A stretch of DNA of 64,000 bases from Streptomyces sp. NRRL F-5126 (GCF_000721265.1 NZ_JOFZ01000004.1:124001-188000), one strand, 5' to 3'. Shown: positions 35,971-44,926, numbered from the stretch's first letter. Numbers and translations are program-made. The notes: generated by a model from the letters alone, not told the origin.

Positions 35971-36200
35971 ATGCGGGACGAGACCCACCGCCTGTTCAGC
36001 CACATGTACCGGCAGGTGGACTCGACGATCGGCGGCATCATCGCGGGTACGCACCCGGGCCGGGCGACCGACACGGACGTGGCGCTCGTCGCCGCAGATG
36101 CGGGACCATCGAGCGGTACCGTCCTCAGCCGGAGGCGTGCGAGGCGCTGTGCGCAGAGATCGGCGAACAGTCTGCCGGGGCGTGTTCCCAAGGCTGAGTA
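35971..36200 (+). pseudogene. Decayed coding remnant (possible ornithine cyclodeaminase-like fragment)
   Basis: No complete gene is convincing between 35769 and 36396. In one frame the stretch GGIIAGTHPGRATDTDV (about 36025-36080) resembles the AGTxPGRTSDTEVT motif near the C-terminus of ornithine cyclodeaminase/mu-crystallin proteins. Coding-like sequence then seems to shift frame (RYRPQPEACEALCAEIG, ending at about 36197). Neither piece has a proper start or full domain. If correct, it marks a lost amino-acid gene at the left edge of the catabolic island, next to an ornithine-type aminotransferase. The assignment is weak. The rest of the gap (35769-35970 and 36201-36396) shows nothing recognisable. 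Confidence 0.3.
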
Positions 36201-36396
36201 TCGGGGAGATCAGCGTGTGTCCACGGTCACCTCTGCGTCCGGGAAGAGCGGCCGGAAGCCGGACATCGGGAGACGCCAGTGGAGCGAGGTGTTCGGTCGT
36301 CCGATCCATGTTGGGGATCTGTAGGACCTCCACACCATGTAGCTCTGGCATGCACCCGACAGGGGCCGGCCGTTCCCGAAGGATCTCGGCGTTCAG

Positions 36397-37077
36397 CTAG
36401 AGGTGGGTGAGTTGGGGAAGCGTAGAGATCTCCAGCCGGTCGGCCGCCGTCAGCCCCGCGCCGCGCGCGTCGGCGTGGCGGGCCACGGCCCCGGCCTGTG
36501 CCCGGGGGATGACGACCGCCCCTTCGGCGTCCGCGACGATCACATCGCCGGGGTGTACGACGACATTGCCGCAGGAGGCGGGGACGTTGATGTCCCCGGG
36601 CCCCAGCTTGGGTCCCGTGGCGGGGCTGGGGGCGATGCCGTAGAGGGGCAGTGCCGCGCGCCTGAAGTCGTCGATGTCCCGGTAGGCGCCGTTCACCACG
36701 AGCCCGGCGAGCGTGCGGGGAGAGGTGACCGGGTGGAGCATGCCGTAGCCGCCGCTGCACCAGCCGGTGAAGCCCTGGGCGTCCACGACCAGGACGTCCC
36801 CGTCCTCGATGTGGTCGACCGCCTCCCGCACCGCCCGGTTGTCCCCCCGCGGTGTCCGCACCGTGACAGCCGTGCCGACCAGGCGGGGGCATCCCTCGTA
36901 CAGCGGGCGGATCTCGCTCGTCATGGTGTGGAGGCGGCCGACGAGGTCCGAGAGGTCGGCGACGGTGTGCCTGCCGAGCCGCCGGACGAGGTCCGGCGCG
37001 CAGCGTTCCGGGCGCGGCCCGTGAACGGGCTCGAGGACGGGCAGCTTTCCGGTGAGCGTGACATCGAGGTGGGCCAT
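36397..37077 (-). CDS. RraA/HMG-aldolase family protein
   Basis: A 226-residue member of the RraA fold, which includes 4-hydroxy-4-methyl-2-oxoglutarate/oxaloacetate aldolases. Motifs: DGDVLVVDAQGFTGWCSGGY, VVNGAYRDIDDFRRAALPLYG, and PGDINVPASCGNVVVHPGDVIVADAEGAVVIP, which holds the Asp/Arg metal-site surroundings of the family. It probably retro-aldol cleaves or decarboxylates a 2-oxo acid. It is the last gene of a rocD-SGNH-rraA string on the minus strand (gaps of 22 and 68 bp). It may therefore finish the breakdown of the island's substrate to pyruvate or oxaloacetate; this last point is inference. Confidence 0.85.
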   Translation of the reverse strand: MAHLDVTLTGKLPVLEPVHGPRPERCAPDLVRRLGRHTVADLSDLVGRLHTMTSEIRPLYEGCPRLVGTAVTVRTPRGDNRAVREAVDHIEDGDVLVVDAQGFTGWCSGGYGMLHPVTSPRTLAGLVVNGAYRDIDDFRRAALPLYGIAPSPATGPKLGPGDINVPASCGNVVVHPGDVIVADAEGAVVIPRAQAGAVARHADARGAGLTAADRLEISTLPQLTHL

Positions 37078-37145
37078 GTGCCCGGACTCCCTTGATCGGG
37101 ACGAACGTTGCGATGTTGCGGTGTTCAGGCGCCGGCGGCCGCCGG

Positions 37146-38183
37146 CTACGGCTCCAGGGGCCCGGCCGTCGAGGGCTGCCCGGCGAAGGCGGACAGCCTG
37201 GGGGCCAGCCGGTCGGCCATCAGCCGGTATCCGTCGGGGCCGGGATGCAGCCCGTCGGTGAGCAGTCCGGCATCCCGGGGACCGAGCACCTCAAGCCCGT
37301 CGACCAGGTGCAGATCGTCTTCGCCCGCGTCCCGCAGGGCAGCGGCGGTGTCATGGACGATGTGCCGCACGTCGGCGAGGGTCAGCCCGGCCGCGTTGAC
37401 CCGTCCCTCGCGTTCCGGTGCCGCCATGGGGCTGATCAGTACGAGGGGCACACCGGGGTGCCCCTCGCGCACGGTCTGCACGAAGCCGGCGAGGGCGGGC
37501 CCGAAGGTGCGGCGGCCGAAGGTGGACGCACCGTGCACGTTGACCCCCGCGCAGATGCTGATCACCTCCGCCGGGCTGTCGCGCACGAACCGTGCCACCT
37601 GCGGGTCGAGGTGGCACTCCCGCGCGAAGCCCAGGTTGCGCAGCCGCCAGCCGAGCCGGGCCGCGACGAGGGCGGGCCAGGTGTCGGAGGGACCGTCAGC
37701 GCCCGTGCAGTGGGTCAGGGAACTGCCGTAGGCGATCCACCTCGGGCCGCCGGGCGCCGCCGCGGCCCCGGTCGCCCCCTCAAGCGTCAGCCGGCCCAGG
37801 CGGGTGGTGCCGTACTGGGGCAGCCAGATCCTGATCCGCTTGGTGCCAGGACCGAAGCCCGTCACCCTGAGCGTCCCCCTCTTCTGCCCGAGGACGATCC
37901 GGGCGATGCGCTCCTCCCCGACGACGACGTCGAAGGGGGCGGGCGCCCGCCGCGCTGCGTCAGGCGCGGTCACCTCCACCGTCCAGGACAGGCCGGTGGC
38001 GTCGGTGACCAGGTCGGCGTGGACACCCGACGCCATGCGGGCGGCGGCGGCCAGGCCCTCCGGGAGTAGTGGCCGGCCGCCCGCGCCGGGCAGTCGGACG
38101 GGCAGCCACAGGCCGTCCGACTCGACCAGCCCGGCATGACCGGTGAGCCCGAGCCGGGGGTCGCCGGGGAAGAGCGACGTCAT
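37146..38183 (-). CDS. SGNH/GDSL-family esterase
   Basis: A 345-residue hydrolase in two parts. Residues 1-140 form a beta-sandwich like the N-terminal jelly-roll of acetyl-xylan-type SGNH esterases. Residues 145-335 carry the SGNH fold, with nucleophile S155 in YGSSLT, G185 and N215 as oxyanion residues, and D310/H313 in DGLHP. No signal peptide is seen, so it acts in the cytoplasm. It lies 22 bp from the aminotransferase gene, which suggests it de-esterifies or deacylates an imported intermediate. The natural ester is unknown. Confidence 0.87.
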   Translation of the reverse strand: MTSLFPGDPRLGLTGHAGLVESDGLWLPVRLPGAGGRPLLPEGLAAAARMASGVHADLVTDATGLSWTVEVTAPDAARRAPAPFDVVVGEERIARIVLGQKRGTLRVTGFGPGTKRIRIWLPQYGTTRLGRLTLEGATGAAAAPGGPRWIAYGSSLTHCTGADGPSDTWPALVAARLGWRLRNLGFARECHLDPQVARFVRDSPAEVISICAGVNVHGASTFGRRTFGPALAGFVQTVREGHPGVPLVLISPMAAPEREGRVNAAGLTLADVRHIVHDTAAALRDAGEDDLHLVDGLEVLGPRDAGLLTDGLHPGPDGYRLMADRLAPRLSAFAGQPSTAGPLEP

Positions 38184-38205
38184 CGTGCGACCGTCCTGTT
38201 CGGTG

Positions 38206-39417
38206 TCAGCCGGCGGCCTGGCCGGCGGTCAGTTCCTCCGCGAGCCGGCCCATGCCCCAGCGCAGGTCCTCCTCCTCGACGATCAGGGGCGGCGCGAGCC
38301 GGAGCGTCTGCCCGTGCGCGTCCTTGGCCAGCACGCCTCGGCGCAGCAGTCCTTCGCAGACGTCGCGGCCGCTGCGCCCGCGCACGTCGACACCGGCCCA
38401 CAGACCCCGCGAGCGCACGGCGCTCACCGCGTCCGCGGGGAGTTCGGCCAGCAGTTCCGCGAGGACCGTGCCGAGCCGGGCTGCCCGCTCCTGGAGGTCG
38501 CCCTCCTTCAGCCGGCGCACCACGGCGGTGCCCACCGCGCACGCCAGCGGGTTGCCGCCGAACGTCGAGCCGTGCTCGCCGGGCCGGAAGACGCCCAGGA
38601 CGTCCCGGCGGGAGACCACCGCGGAGACGGGGAGGATGCCGCCGCCCAGTGCCTTGCCGAGCAGGTAGACGTCGGGCACGACGTCCTCGTGGTCACAGGC
38701 GAAGGTGCGGCCGGTGCGGCCGAGTCCGGACTGGATCTCGTCGGCGATCATCAGCACGTTCCGGTCGGTGCACAGCGCGCGCAGTTCGCGCAGGAACCCG
38801 GGCGGCGGCATGATGACTCCGCCCTCGCCCTGGATCGGCTCGAAGAGGACGGCCACGGTGTCCTCGTCGACGGCGCTCCGCAGCTCCTCGATGTCTCCGT
38901 ACGGGACGCGGACGAAACCGGGGGTGAAGGGGCCGTAGTCCGCGGTGGCCTCCGGGTCGTCGGAGAAGCTGACGACGGTCAGGGTGCGGCCGTGGAAGTT
39001 GCCGTCCATCACGACGATCTTCGCGCGCCCTTCGGGCACGCCCTTGACGCGGTAACCCCACTTGCGGGCCGTCTTCAGGGCCGTCTCCACCGCCTCAGCG
39101 CCGGTGTTCATCGGCAGCACCATCTCCATGCCCGCGAGCTCCGCGAGCTCGGCGCAGAAGGTGGCGAGGCCGTCGTGGTGGAAGGCGCGGCTGGTCAGGG
39201 TCAGCCGGTCCAGCTGGGCGTGGGCCGTGGCGAGGAGCTGCTTGTCGCCGTGCCCGAAGTTGAGAGCGCTGTAGCCCGCCAGCATGTCCAGCAGGCGCCG
39301 CCCCTCGACGTCGGTGACCCAGGCGCCCTCGCCCTGGGCGATGACCACCGGGAGTGGGTGGTAGTTGTGGGCCACACTAGCCGAGGCGCGCGTGATCTCG
39401 TCGTCGGTCAGGGACAT
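38206..39417 (-). CDS. rocD: Ornithine-type class III aminotransferase (RocD-like)
   Basis: A 403-residue PLP enzyme most like ornithine delta-aminotransferase, which yields glutamate-5-semialdehyde. Characteristic features are NYHPLPVVIAQGEGAWVTDVEG (residues 18-39), NFGHGD, LTLTSRAFHHD, DEIQSGLGRTG (with D226) and the PLP lysine K255 in LGKALGGG. In this island it may act on ornithine or a related omega-amino acid. An aldehyde dehydrogenase in the adjacent operon could oxidise the semialdehyde. It heads a three-gene string with the SGNH esterase and RraA-like genes. A terminator separates it from the binding-protein gene upstream. Confidence 0.88.
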   Translation of the reverse strand: MSLTDDEITRASASVAHNYHPLPVVIAQGEGAWVTDVEGRRLLDMLAGYSALNFGHGDKQLLATAHAQLDRLTLTSRAFHHDGLATFCAELAELAGMEMVLPMNTGAEAVETALKTARKWGYRVKGVPEGRAKIVVMDGNFHGRTLTVVSFSDDPEATADYGPFTPGFVRVPYGDIEELRSAVDEDTVAVLFEPIQGEGGVIMPPPGFLRELRALCTDRNVLMIADEIQSGLGRTGRTFACDHEDVVPDVYLLGKALGGGILPVSAVVSRRDVLGVFRPGEHGSTFGGNPLACAVGTAVVRRLKEGDLQERAARLGTVLAELLAELPADAVSAVRSRGLWAGVDVRGRSGRDVCEGLLRRGVLAKDAHGQTLRLAPPLIVEEEDLRWGMGRLAEELTAGQAAG

Positions 39418-39491
39418 GCGGTGTGTGCCTTCCGTGCTCGGTGCTTGATCGGTGGGTGGGCCGGCCCGGGCGAGGCGGGGCCCGCGAGGCG

Positions 39492-39524
39492 GGGCGTCCA
39501 CCGAGGGTCGCGCGGTGGACGCCC
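39492..39524 (-). terminator. Terminator after the binding-protein gene
   Basis: GGGCGTCCACC (39492-39502) pairs perfectly with GGTGGACGCCC (39514-39524) around an 11-nt loop, right after the stop of the solute-binding protein gene and before rocD. Confidence 0.7.
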
Positions 39525-39532
39525 GCTTTCCG

Positions 39533-40402
39533 TCAGGAGTCCGCGGCGCCCTGCTTCTTGACCTGCGCCTCGATGCTCGGCCAGTACCTGTACATCTTCT
39601 TCGGGTACGGCAGGTCCGGGAAGTACTTCTGGTACAGCTTGAGGAAGGTGCCGTCGTTGGCGAGCGCCGTCAACTGCTTGTTGTACGCGGTGAGGAACTT
39701 GGTCAGCTTCTTGTTGACCGCCATCGCCCCCGGCTGGTCCTGGGGGGAGGTCAGGGCCACCTTCATCCTCCCGGGGTGCTCTTCGAGGACTTTGCCGGTG
39801 TGGGTGGAGCCGAGCACCAGCGCGTCGAGGTTGCCGGCCAGCAGTTGGTTGACGCCCGTGCTGTCGGTGGGCTCCGTGACCAGCTTGGACTTGGTGAGGC
39901 TCTTCTTGGCGAAGTCCTCCTGCTGGCTGTTGGCACCGGCGCCGACCCGCAGACCCGCGAAGTCACCGATCTTCCTGGCCTTGCTGTTCTTGGGAACGAC
40001 GACGACGTTCTGGCCCCAGAAGATCGGCTTGGTGAAGGCCACGCTCTTCTTGCGCTCCGGGGTGGCAACCAGGCCCACGGACATCAGGTCGAACTGGCCA
40101 CTGGTCAGGGCGGGCAGGCCGGCCTGGACGGTGGTCGTCTTGTAGACGATCTTCAGCCCCATGCGCTTGGCGATGAGGTTGTTGAGGTCGACCAGCATGC
40201 CGACGGGCTTGCCATTGGCGTCGGGGGAGACGAAGGGGTAGTCGCCGGCCGTGACGGCCGCCGTGATGGTGCCGGAGTCGGCCAGGCCGTAGCCCTTCCC
40301 GGCGTCGTCGCCACCGTCACTGCCGCAGGCGGTGCTCGTCGTGACCACGGCGGTGGCGACGGCCAGGGCGCTGACCACGCGCCTCGAAAGGTGCCGGTTC
40401 AT
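39533..40402 (-). CDS. Amino-acid-type ABC transporter solute-binding lipoprotein
   Basis: A 289-residue type 3 (SBP_bac_3) binding protein. The signal peptide ends in TSTACG with acylated Cys at residue 26. The domain includes GKPVGMLVDLNNLIAKRMGLKIV, FDLMSVGLVATPERKKSVAFTKP and DFAGLRVGAGANSQQEDF, all typical of polar amino acid binders. CTAAGGAG precedes the ATG. No permease is adjacent. The permease and ATPase genes lie 6.5 kb away (46945-48509) inside the same island and are probably its partners. A clear promoter with an operator in its spacer lies at 40475-40503. Confidence 0.92.
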   Translation of the reverse strand: MNRHLSRRVVSALAVATAVVTTSTACGSDGGDDAGKGYGLADSGTITAAVTAGDYPFVSPDANGKPVGMLVDLNNLIAKRMGLKIVYKTTTVQAGLPALTSGQFDLMSVGLVATPERKKSVAFTKPIFWGQNVVVVPKNSKARKIGDFAGLRVGAGANSQQEDFAKKSLTKSKLVTEPTDSTGVNQLLAGNLDALVLGSTHTGKVLEEHPGRMKVALTSPQDQPGAMAVNKKLTKFLTAYNKQLTALANDGTFLKLYQKYFPDLPYPKKMYRYWPSIEAQVKKQGAADS

Positions 40403-40474
40403 AGTTCTCCTTAGGGGATTGCTCAAGGGCCGCCGAGGGAGTGCGTGGGGAAGGGGCGACAACAACGAGGCGCG

Positions 40475-40503
40475 ACTATAGGTTATAGGGAGTGCACCGT
40501 CAA
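40475..40503 (-). promoter_or_regulatory. Promoter of the binding-protein gene with operator site A
   Basis: On the minus strand, TTGACG (40503-40498), a 17-bp spacer and TATAGT (40480-40475) form a good sigma-HrdB-type promoter 73 bp before the ATG. Site A, ATAACCTATAG, overlaps the spacer and the -10. It shares the core ATARCCTATA with three other sites in the island, so a bound repressor would block polymerase. Confidence 0.7.
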
Positions 40504-40566
40504 TGGATTGCGTGAGCGCGACGGGACACCTCTGTCACCAGGCGATCTCATGATCGAGATTGGTCA

Positions 40567-40582
40567 ATAGCCTATAGGCTAT
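40567..40582. promoter_or_regulatory. Operator site B: 16-bp perfect palindrome
   Basis: ATAGCCTATAGGCTAT is perfectly symmetric and lies 66 bp before the dehydrogenase operon. A second dyad, ATCTC-N6-GAGAT (40545-40560), is immediately upstream. The palindrome is the best candidate for the full consensus of the island's GntR-family regulator. Confidence 0.7.
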
Positions 40583-40648
40583 GCTCTCTTTTGTCTGCCG
40601 GCTCGTACGAAAAAGGCCGGTCCGTCCAGGGACCAGAAAAGAGGCTGG

Positions 40649-41743
40649 ATGTCCATGAAACTGCTCGTACTTCCCGGCGACGGCATCGGCCCGGAGATCA
40701 CCGACGCCACCCTGCGGGTTCTCCGGGCGGTCGACGAGAGCCACGCACTCGGGCTCGACATCGAGACCGCCGGGATCGGCCTGGCTTCGCTCGCCACCGA
40801 GGGCACCACGCTCCCCGAGCGGGTGACGAAGCGGATCCCGGAGGTCGACGGGGTGGTCCTCGGACCGGTGTCGCACTATGCCTACCCGCCGCGCGAGCAG
40901 GGCGGCATCAACCCCTCCGCCCAGCTGCGGGTGGAGTTCGAGCTGTTCGCCAACATCCGCCCCAGCCGGTCGCGGCCCGGACTGAGCATCCTGCGCACGC
41001 CGATGGACCTGGTCATCGTCCGGGAGAACACGGAGGGCTTCTACTCCGATCGCAACATGTACGCGGGCAGCGGGGAGTTCATGCCGGATGCGGACCAGGC
41101 GTTCAGCCTGCGCAAGATCACGGCCAAGGGCTGCGAGCGGCTGGCGCACGCCGCGTTCACGCTCGCCCGCCGGCGCCGCGGCCACGTCACCGCCGTGCAC
41201 AAGGCCAACGTCCTCAAGCTGTCCGACGGCCTCTTCCTGCGGGAGATCCGCAAGGTCGCCGAGCAGTACCCGGACGTGCGGCTCGAAGAGCTGATCGTGG
41301 ACGCGGCCGCCGCCGCGCTGGTGCGCAGGCCGCAGGACTTCGACGTCCTCGTCACCACCAACATGTTCGGCGACATCCTGTCCGACGAGGCCGCCGAGCT
41401 GTCGGGCAGCCTCGGGCTCGGCGGTTCCCTCAACGTCGGTCACGACGTGGCGGTCGCCCAGGCCCAGCACGGATCCGCACCCGACATCGCGGGGCAGGGC
41501 GTGGCCAACCCCACCTCCCTCGTGCTGTCCGCTGCCATGCTGCTCGACTGGCGGGGCCGCCGCGACCGGGACGAGCGGCTGAGCAGGGCCGCCGCTGCCA
41601 TGGAGGCGAGCGTCGAGGCCGTGCTCGCAGATCCGGAGACCCGCACCCGCGACCTGGGCGGCAGCCTGGGCACCGACGCCTTCACCGACCGGCTCGTCGC
41701 AGCCGTGCGCAAGACCCAGCACGCCGCCGGACCGCGCACCTGA
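40649..41743 (+). CDS. Isocitrate/isopropylmalate dehydrogenase family protein
   Basis: A 364-residue NAD(P)-dependent beta-decarboxylating dehydrogenase. It shows LPGDGIGPEI (8-17), the substrate loop IVRENTEGFYSDRNMYAGSGEF, HKANVLKLSDGLF, TTNMFGDILSDEAAEL and the cofactor motif HGSAPDIAGQGVANP. The ENTEGFYSDRNM loop differs from housekeeping isocitrate and isopropylmalate dehydrogenases, so the substrate is probably another malate-like acid. It starts an operon with aldehyde dehydrogenase, cupin-ABM and cyclase genes. MSM and MK starts are both possible; AAAAGAGG precedes the first. Operator site B lies upstream. Confidence 0.9.
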   Translation: MSMKLLVLPGDGIGPEITDATLRVLRAVDESHALGLDIETAGIGLASLATEGTTLPERVTKRIPEVDGVVLGPVSHYAYPPREQGGINPSAQLRVEFELFANIRPSRSRPGLSILRTPMDLVIVRENTEGFYSDRNMYAGSGEFMPDADQAFSLRKITAKGCERLAHAAFTLARRRRGHVTAVHKANVLKLSDGLFLREIRKVAEQYPDVRLEELIVDAAAAALVRRPQDFDVLVTTNMFGDILSDEAAELSGSLGLGGSLNVGHDVAVAQAQHGSAPDIAGQGVANPTSLVLSAAMLLDWRGRRDRDERLSRAAAAMEASVEAVLADPETRTRDLGGSLGTDAFTDRLVAAVRKTQHAAGPRT

Positions 41744-41792
41744 CCTCCAGCGCGGCGAGGCCCCCGCACGCTCACTTCCGGAAGGACACGGA

Positions 41793-43169
41793 ATGCAACT
41801 GTCCATCAACCCGGCCACAGAGGTGTGCGTCGAGAAGTTCGACGCACACACCTCCGACCAGGTCGAGGCCGTACTCGCGGCGGCCGTGACCGCTCAGCGA
41901 GCCTGGCGCGCCACCCCGCTGGAGCAGCGGCTGCCGCTGCTGCGCGCCGTCGCCGGCCGGCTGCGCGCCGACCGCGAGGAGTTCGCCCGGCTGATCACCC
42001 GCGAGATGGGCAAGCCCCTCGCCGAGGCGCGGGCGGAGGTGGAGAAGTCGGCCTGGACGCTCGACCACTACGCCGAGCACGCCCCCTCCTACCTCGCGCC
42101 GCAGCCGGTCGTCTCCGCCGCCACCGAGAGCCACGTGGCCTTCGAACCCCTCGGCGTGCTGCTCGCGGTCATGCCGTGGAACTACCCGTTCTGGCAGTAC
42201 TTCCGCTTCCTCGCCCCGGCGCTGGCGGCCGGGAATGGTGCGATCCTGAAGCACGCGAGCAACGTGCCCGCTTGCGCCGTGCTGCTGGAGCGGATCCTGC
42301 GCGAGTGCGGCGCCCCCGAGGGCCTGTGCGCGACGCTGCTGGTGGAGCCGGACGCGGTGGCGGACATGATCGCCGACGACCGGATCGCCGCGGTCACCGT
42401 CACCGGCTCGACGCGGGTGGGCGCCATCGTGGCGTCGCAGGCCGGCGCCCACCTGAAGAAGCACGTCCTCGAACTCGGCGGCTCCGACCCGTTCGTGGTC
42501 CTCGCCGACGCCGACCTGGAGGAGGCGTCGACGGTCGCTGTCCGCTCGCGCTTCAACACCGCCGGCCAAAGCTGCGTCAACGCCAAGCGCGTCATCGTGG
42601 ACGAACGGGTCGCCGACGCGTTCGTCGAGCTGGTCGTGCGCAAGGCCGGGGAGCTCGCCGTGGGCGACCCCGCGGAGCAAGGCACCGAGATCGGGCCGCT
42701 GGCCCGTGCCGATCTGCGCGATGCCCTGCACGATCAGGTGGAGCGCACGGCCGCCTCGGGAGCCGTGGTCCGGCTGGGCGGCAGTCCCCGCCCCGGCGCG
42801 GGCTTCTACTATCGGCCGACGGTGCTCGACCACGTCACAGCCGAGATGGCGGCGTTCACCGAGGAGACGTTCGGCCCCGTGCTCGCGGTGACCCGGGCGC
42901 GCGGCGCGGAGGAGGCGGTGGCGCTGGCCAACCGCACCGAGTACGGGCTCGGCGCGGCGCTGTGGACCGCCGACCTGGACCTGGCGCGGCGGCTGGTGCC
43001 ACTGATCGATGCCGGGGCGGTCTTCGTCAACGGGCAGGTGGCCTCCGACCCGCGGCTGCCGTTCGGCGGGATCAAGAAGTCGGGATACGGCCGTGAGCTG
43101 GGCGAATGGGGTATGAAGGAATTCGTCAACGTGAAGACGGTGTGGTTCGGCCCGGCGGTGGCCTCGTGA
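41793..43169 (+). CDS. NAD(P)-dependent aldehyde (semialdehyde) dehydrogenase
   Basis: A 458-residue aldehyde dehydrogenase of the succinate-semialdehyde group (short GabD/YneI-like). Active-site residues are N130 (PWNYPFW), K153, E227 (LELGGSDP) and the nucleophile C261 (NTAGQSCVNAKR). It lies 49 bp after the dehydrogenase gene and overlaps the next gene by four bases. With the ornithine-type aminotransferase it could convert an amino acid to a dicarboxylate by way of a semialdehyde; that pairing is inferred from context. GGAAGGA precedes the ATG. Confidence 0.92.
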   Translation: MQLSINPATEVCVEKFDAHTSDQVEAVLAAAVTAQRAWRATPLEQRLPLLRAVAGRLRADREEFARLITREMGKPLAEARAEVEKSAWTLDHYAEHAPSYLAPQPVVSAATESHVAFEPLGVLLAVMPWNYPFWQYFRFLAPALAAGNGAILKHASNVPACAVLLERILRECGAPEGLCATLLVEPDAVADMIADDRIAAVTVTGSTRVGAIVASQAGAHLKKHVLELGGSDPFVVLADADLEEASTVAVRSRFNTAGQSCVNAKRVIVDERVADAFVELVVRKAGELAVGDPAEQGTEIGPLARADLRDALHDQVERTAASGAVVRLGGSPRPGAGFYYRPTVLDHVTAEMAAFTEETFGPVLAVTRARGAEEAVALANRTEYGLGAALWTADLDLARRLVPLIDAGAVFVNGQVASDPRLPFGGIKKSGYGRELGEWGMKEFVNVKTVWFGPAVAS

Positions 43170-43900
43170 GCGCGCGCCGGTCCTGGAAGGGCTCGGTGCT
43201 GCTGCCCGACGAGCTGCCCGCCAAGGACCGCGGGTCCGGTGCCCGTACGGTTCCGCTGGCGACCGCCGCGCGCGGTGCGACCGCCTTCCTCAACGGGATC
43301 ACCGCGTTCGAGCCGGGCGCGGCGATCGGGCACCACCTGCACAATGTCGTCGAGTCGGTGATCGTCGTCGAGGGCGCTGCGGTCGTCGACATCGACGGCG
43401 AGCGGACGCGGCTTCGCACCTTCGACACGACGCTGGTGCCGGCGAACGTCCCGCACCATTTCGAGAACGCCTCGGACCACGAGCCGATGAAGATCTTCTG
43501 GACGTACGCCTCGCCGCACGCCACCAGGACGCTCCTGGAGACAGGCGAGCACGGCAGGATCGACGCCGAACACCCGGGGGGAGCGGCCGGGCCCGCCGGA
43601 CTCGTGCACGAGGTGGCGACGATCAGGGTGCTGCCCGGCCATGAGGACGCGTTCGAGGAGGCGGTGGCGCAGGCGGCCCCGCACTTCCAGCGGGCGCGCG
43701 GCGCCCGTACGTTCGCGCTGGAGCGCTCGCAGGAGGACCCGCTTGAGTACCGGCTGGTCGTCGGCTGGGAGTCGGTCGAGGACCACGTCCCCGGCTTCCG
43801 GCAGTCGGCGGGCTTCACGGAATGGCGCCGCCTGATCGCCGACCACGTCTCGGGCACGCCGGAGGTCACCCACCTCCGCAACGTGCTCACCGCTTTCTGA
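43166..43900 (+). CDS. Cupin-ABM fusion protein
   Basis: A 244-residue two-domain protein. Residues 25-120 form a cupin (ITAFEPGAAIGHHLHNVVESVIVVEGAAVVDIDGE, then VPANVPHHFEN) whose His/Glu residues can bind a metal. Residues 145-240 form an antibiotic-biosynthesis-monooxygenase-type ferredoxin-like fold (HEVATIRVLPGHEDAFEEAVAQ, then GWESVEDHVPGFRQSAGF). The fusion is uncommon. The GTG start overlaps the aldehyde dehydrogenase TGA (GTGA), so translation is coupled. The function is unknown; oxygenation, isomerisation or sensing of a pathway intermediate are all possible. Confidence 0.85.
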   Translation: MSARRSWKGSVLLPDELPAKDRGSGARTVPLATAARGATAFLNGITAFEPGAAIGHHLHNVVESVIVVEGAAVVDIDGERTRLRTFDTTLVPANVPHHFENASDHEPMKIFWTYASPHATRTLLETGEHGRIDAEHPGGAAGPAGLVHEVATIRVLPGHEDAFEEAVAQAAPHFQRARGARTFALERSQEDPLEYRLVVGWESVEDHVPGFRQSAGFTEWRRLIADHVSGTPEVTHLRNVLTAF

Positions 43901-43920
43901 CGCTGACGGGAGGGACGCGT

Positions 43921-44871
43921 ATGCCCGCTGGACCGAGCGACGCGGAGCGGGACTGGTCCCGCGAGGATGTGCTGGAGCTCCTGCACGGCAGCGGTCGCAG
44001 CAACTGGGGCAGGTGGGGCTCGGACGACGAAGTCGGCGCTCTGAACCTGGTGACGGAGCGCAAGCGGGCGTCGGCGGCGGCCGAGGTGCGCTCGGGGCGA
44101 ACGGTGTCGCTGAGCCGCCCGTTCCCGAGCCGGGCGCGGCCCGGTGTCGTGCGCCCGGCCTCGCACTACACCACGAGCACCCCACGGGGGACGGGCGGTA
44201 TCGCCGGGGACTACTACGGCATCGAGTACCACGGCATCGCCTCCACGCACGTCGACGCGTTGTGCCATGTGTGGGACGAGCGTGGCATGTGGCAGGGCCG
44301 GGACCCGGCCGTGGAAGTGACCTCACGGGGAAGCCGCTGGGGGTCGGTGCACCGGTGGCGCCAGGGCATCGTCACTCGGGGGGTCCTGCTGGACGTGCCG
44401 GCATTCCGCGGCGAACCGTACGTCACCTTCGAGCGGCCGGTGCACGGTGACGAGCTGGTCAAGGTCGCCGAGGCGCAGGGCGTGGCGGTGGAGCCGGGCG
44501 ACGCGGTGCTCGTCCACTCGGGGCGCGACCGCTGGGACCTGGAGAACCCTGTCTGGGGCACGGAGCGCACCGAGCGCGGGGAGCCGCGCCGCCCCGGGCT
44601 GCACGCGTCGTGCCTGCGGTTCCTGAGCGACAGCGACTGCGCCGTACTGGGGTGGGACATGCTGGACCACGCGCCCAACGACTGGGGCATCCCGTGGACG
44701 GTGCACGGCTCGGTCTTCGCGTACGGACTCGCACTGGTCGACAACTGCGACCTCGCCCCGCTCGCCGCGGCCTGCGCGGCCGAGGGCCGCTACACCTTCA
44801 TGTTCGTCGTGGCGCCGCTGGTGGTCGAGGGCGGCACCGGTTCGCCGGCCAACCCGCTCGCCGTGCTGTGA
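43921..44871 (+). CDS. Cyclase-family (kynurenine formamidase-like) metal-dependent hydrolase
   Basis: A 316-residue member of the Cyclase family, which includes bacterial kynurenine formamidase and isatin hydrolase. The metal motif is present as GIASTHVDALCH, with H110, D112 and H116 as likely ligands. AVLVHSGRD and the C-terminal NDWGIPWTVHGSVFAYG follow. These enzymes open amides or lactones. It ends the dehydrogenase operon, 20 bp after the cupin gene, with GGGAGGGA before the ATG. Acting on a cyclic amide or lactone of the island's substrate would fit, but is not shown. Confidence 0.87.
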   Translation: MPAGPSDAERDWSREDVLELLHGSGRSNWGRWGSDDEVGALNLVTERKRASAAAEVRSGRTVSLSRPFPSRARPGVVRPASHYTTSTPRGTGGIAGDYYGIEYHGIASTHVDALCHVWDERGMWQGRDPAVEVTSRGSRWGSVHRWRQGIVTRGVLLDVPAFRGEPYVTFERPVHGDELVKVAEAQGVAVEPGDAVLVHSGRDRWDLENPVWGTERTERGEPRRPGLHASCLRFLSDSDCAVLGWDMLDHAPNDWGIPWTVHGSVFAYGLALVDNCDLAPLAAACAAEGRYTFMFVVAPLVVEGGTGSPANPLAVL

Positions 44872-44926
44872 CCCCGGCCGTGTTGTGACATCGGCCGTGC
44901 CGTGATGCCGTCCGTGGTGTGACGAG

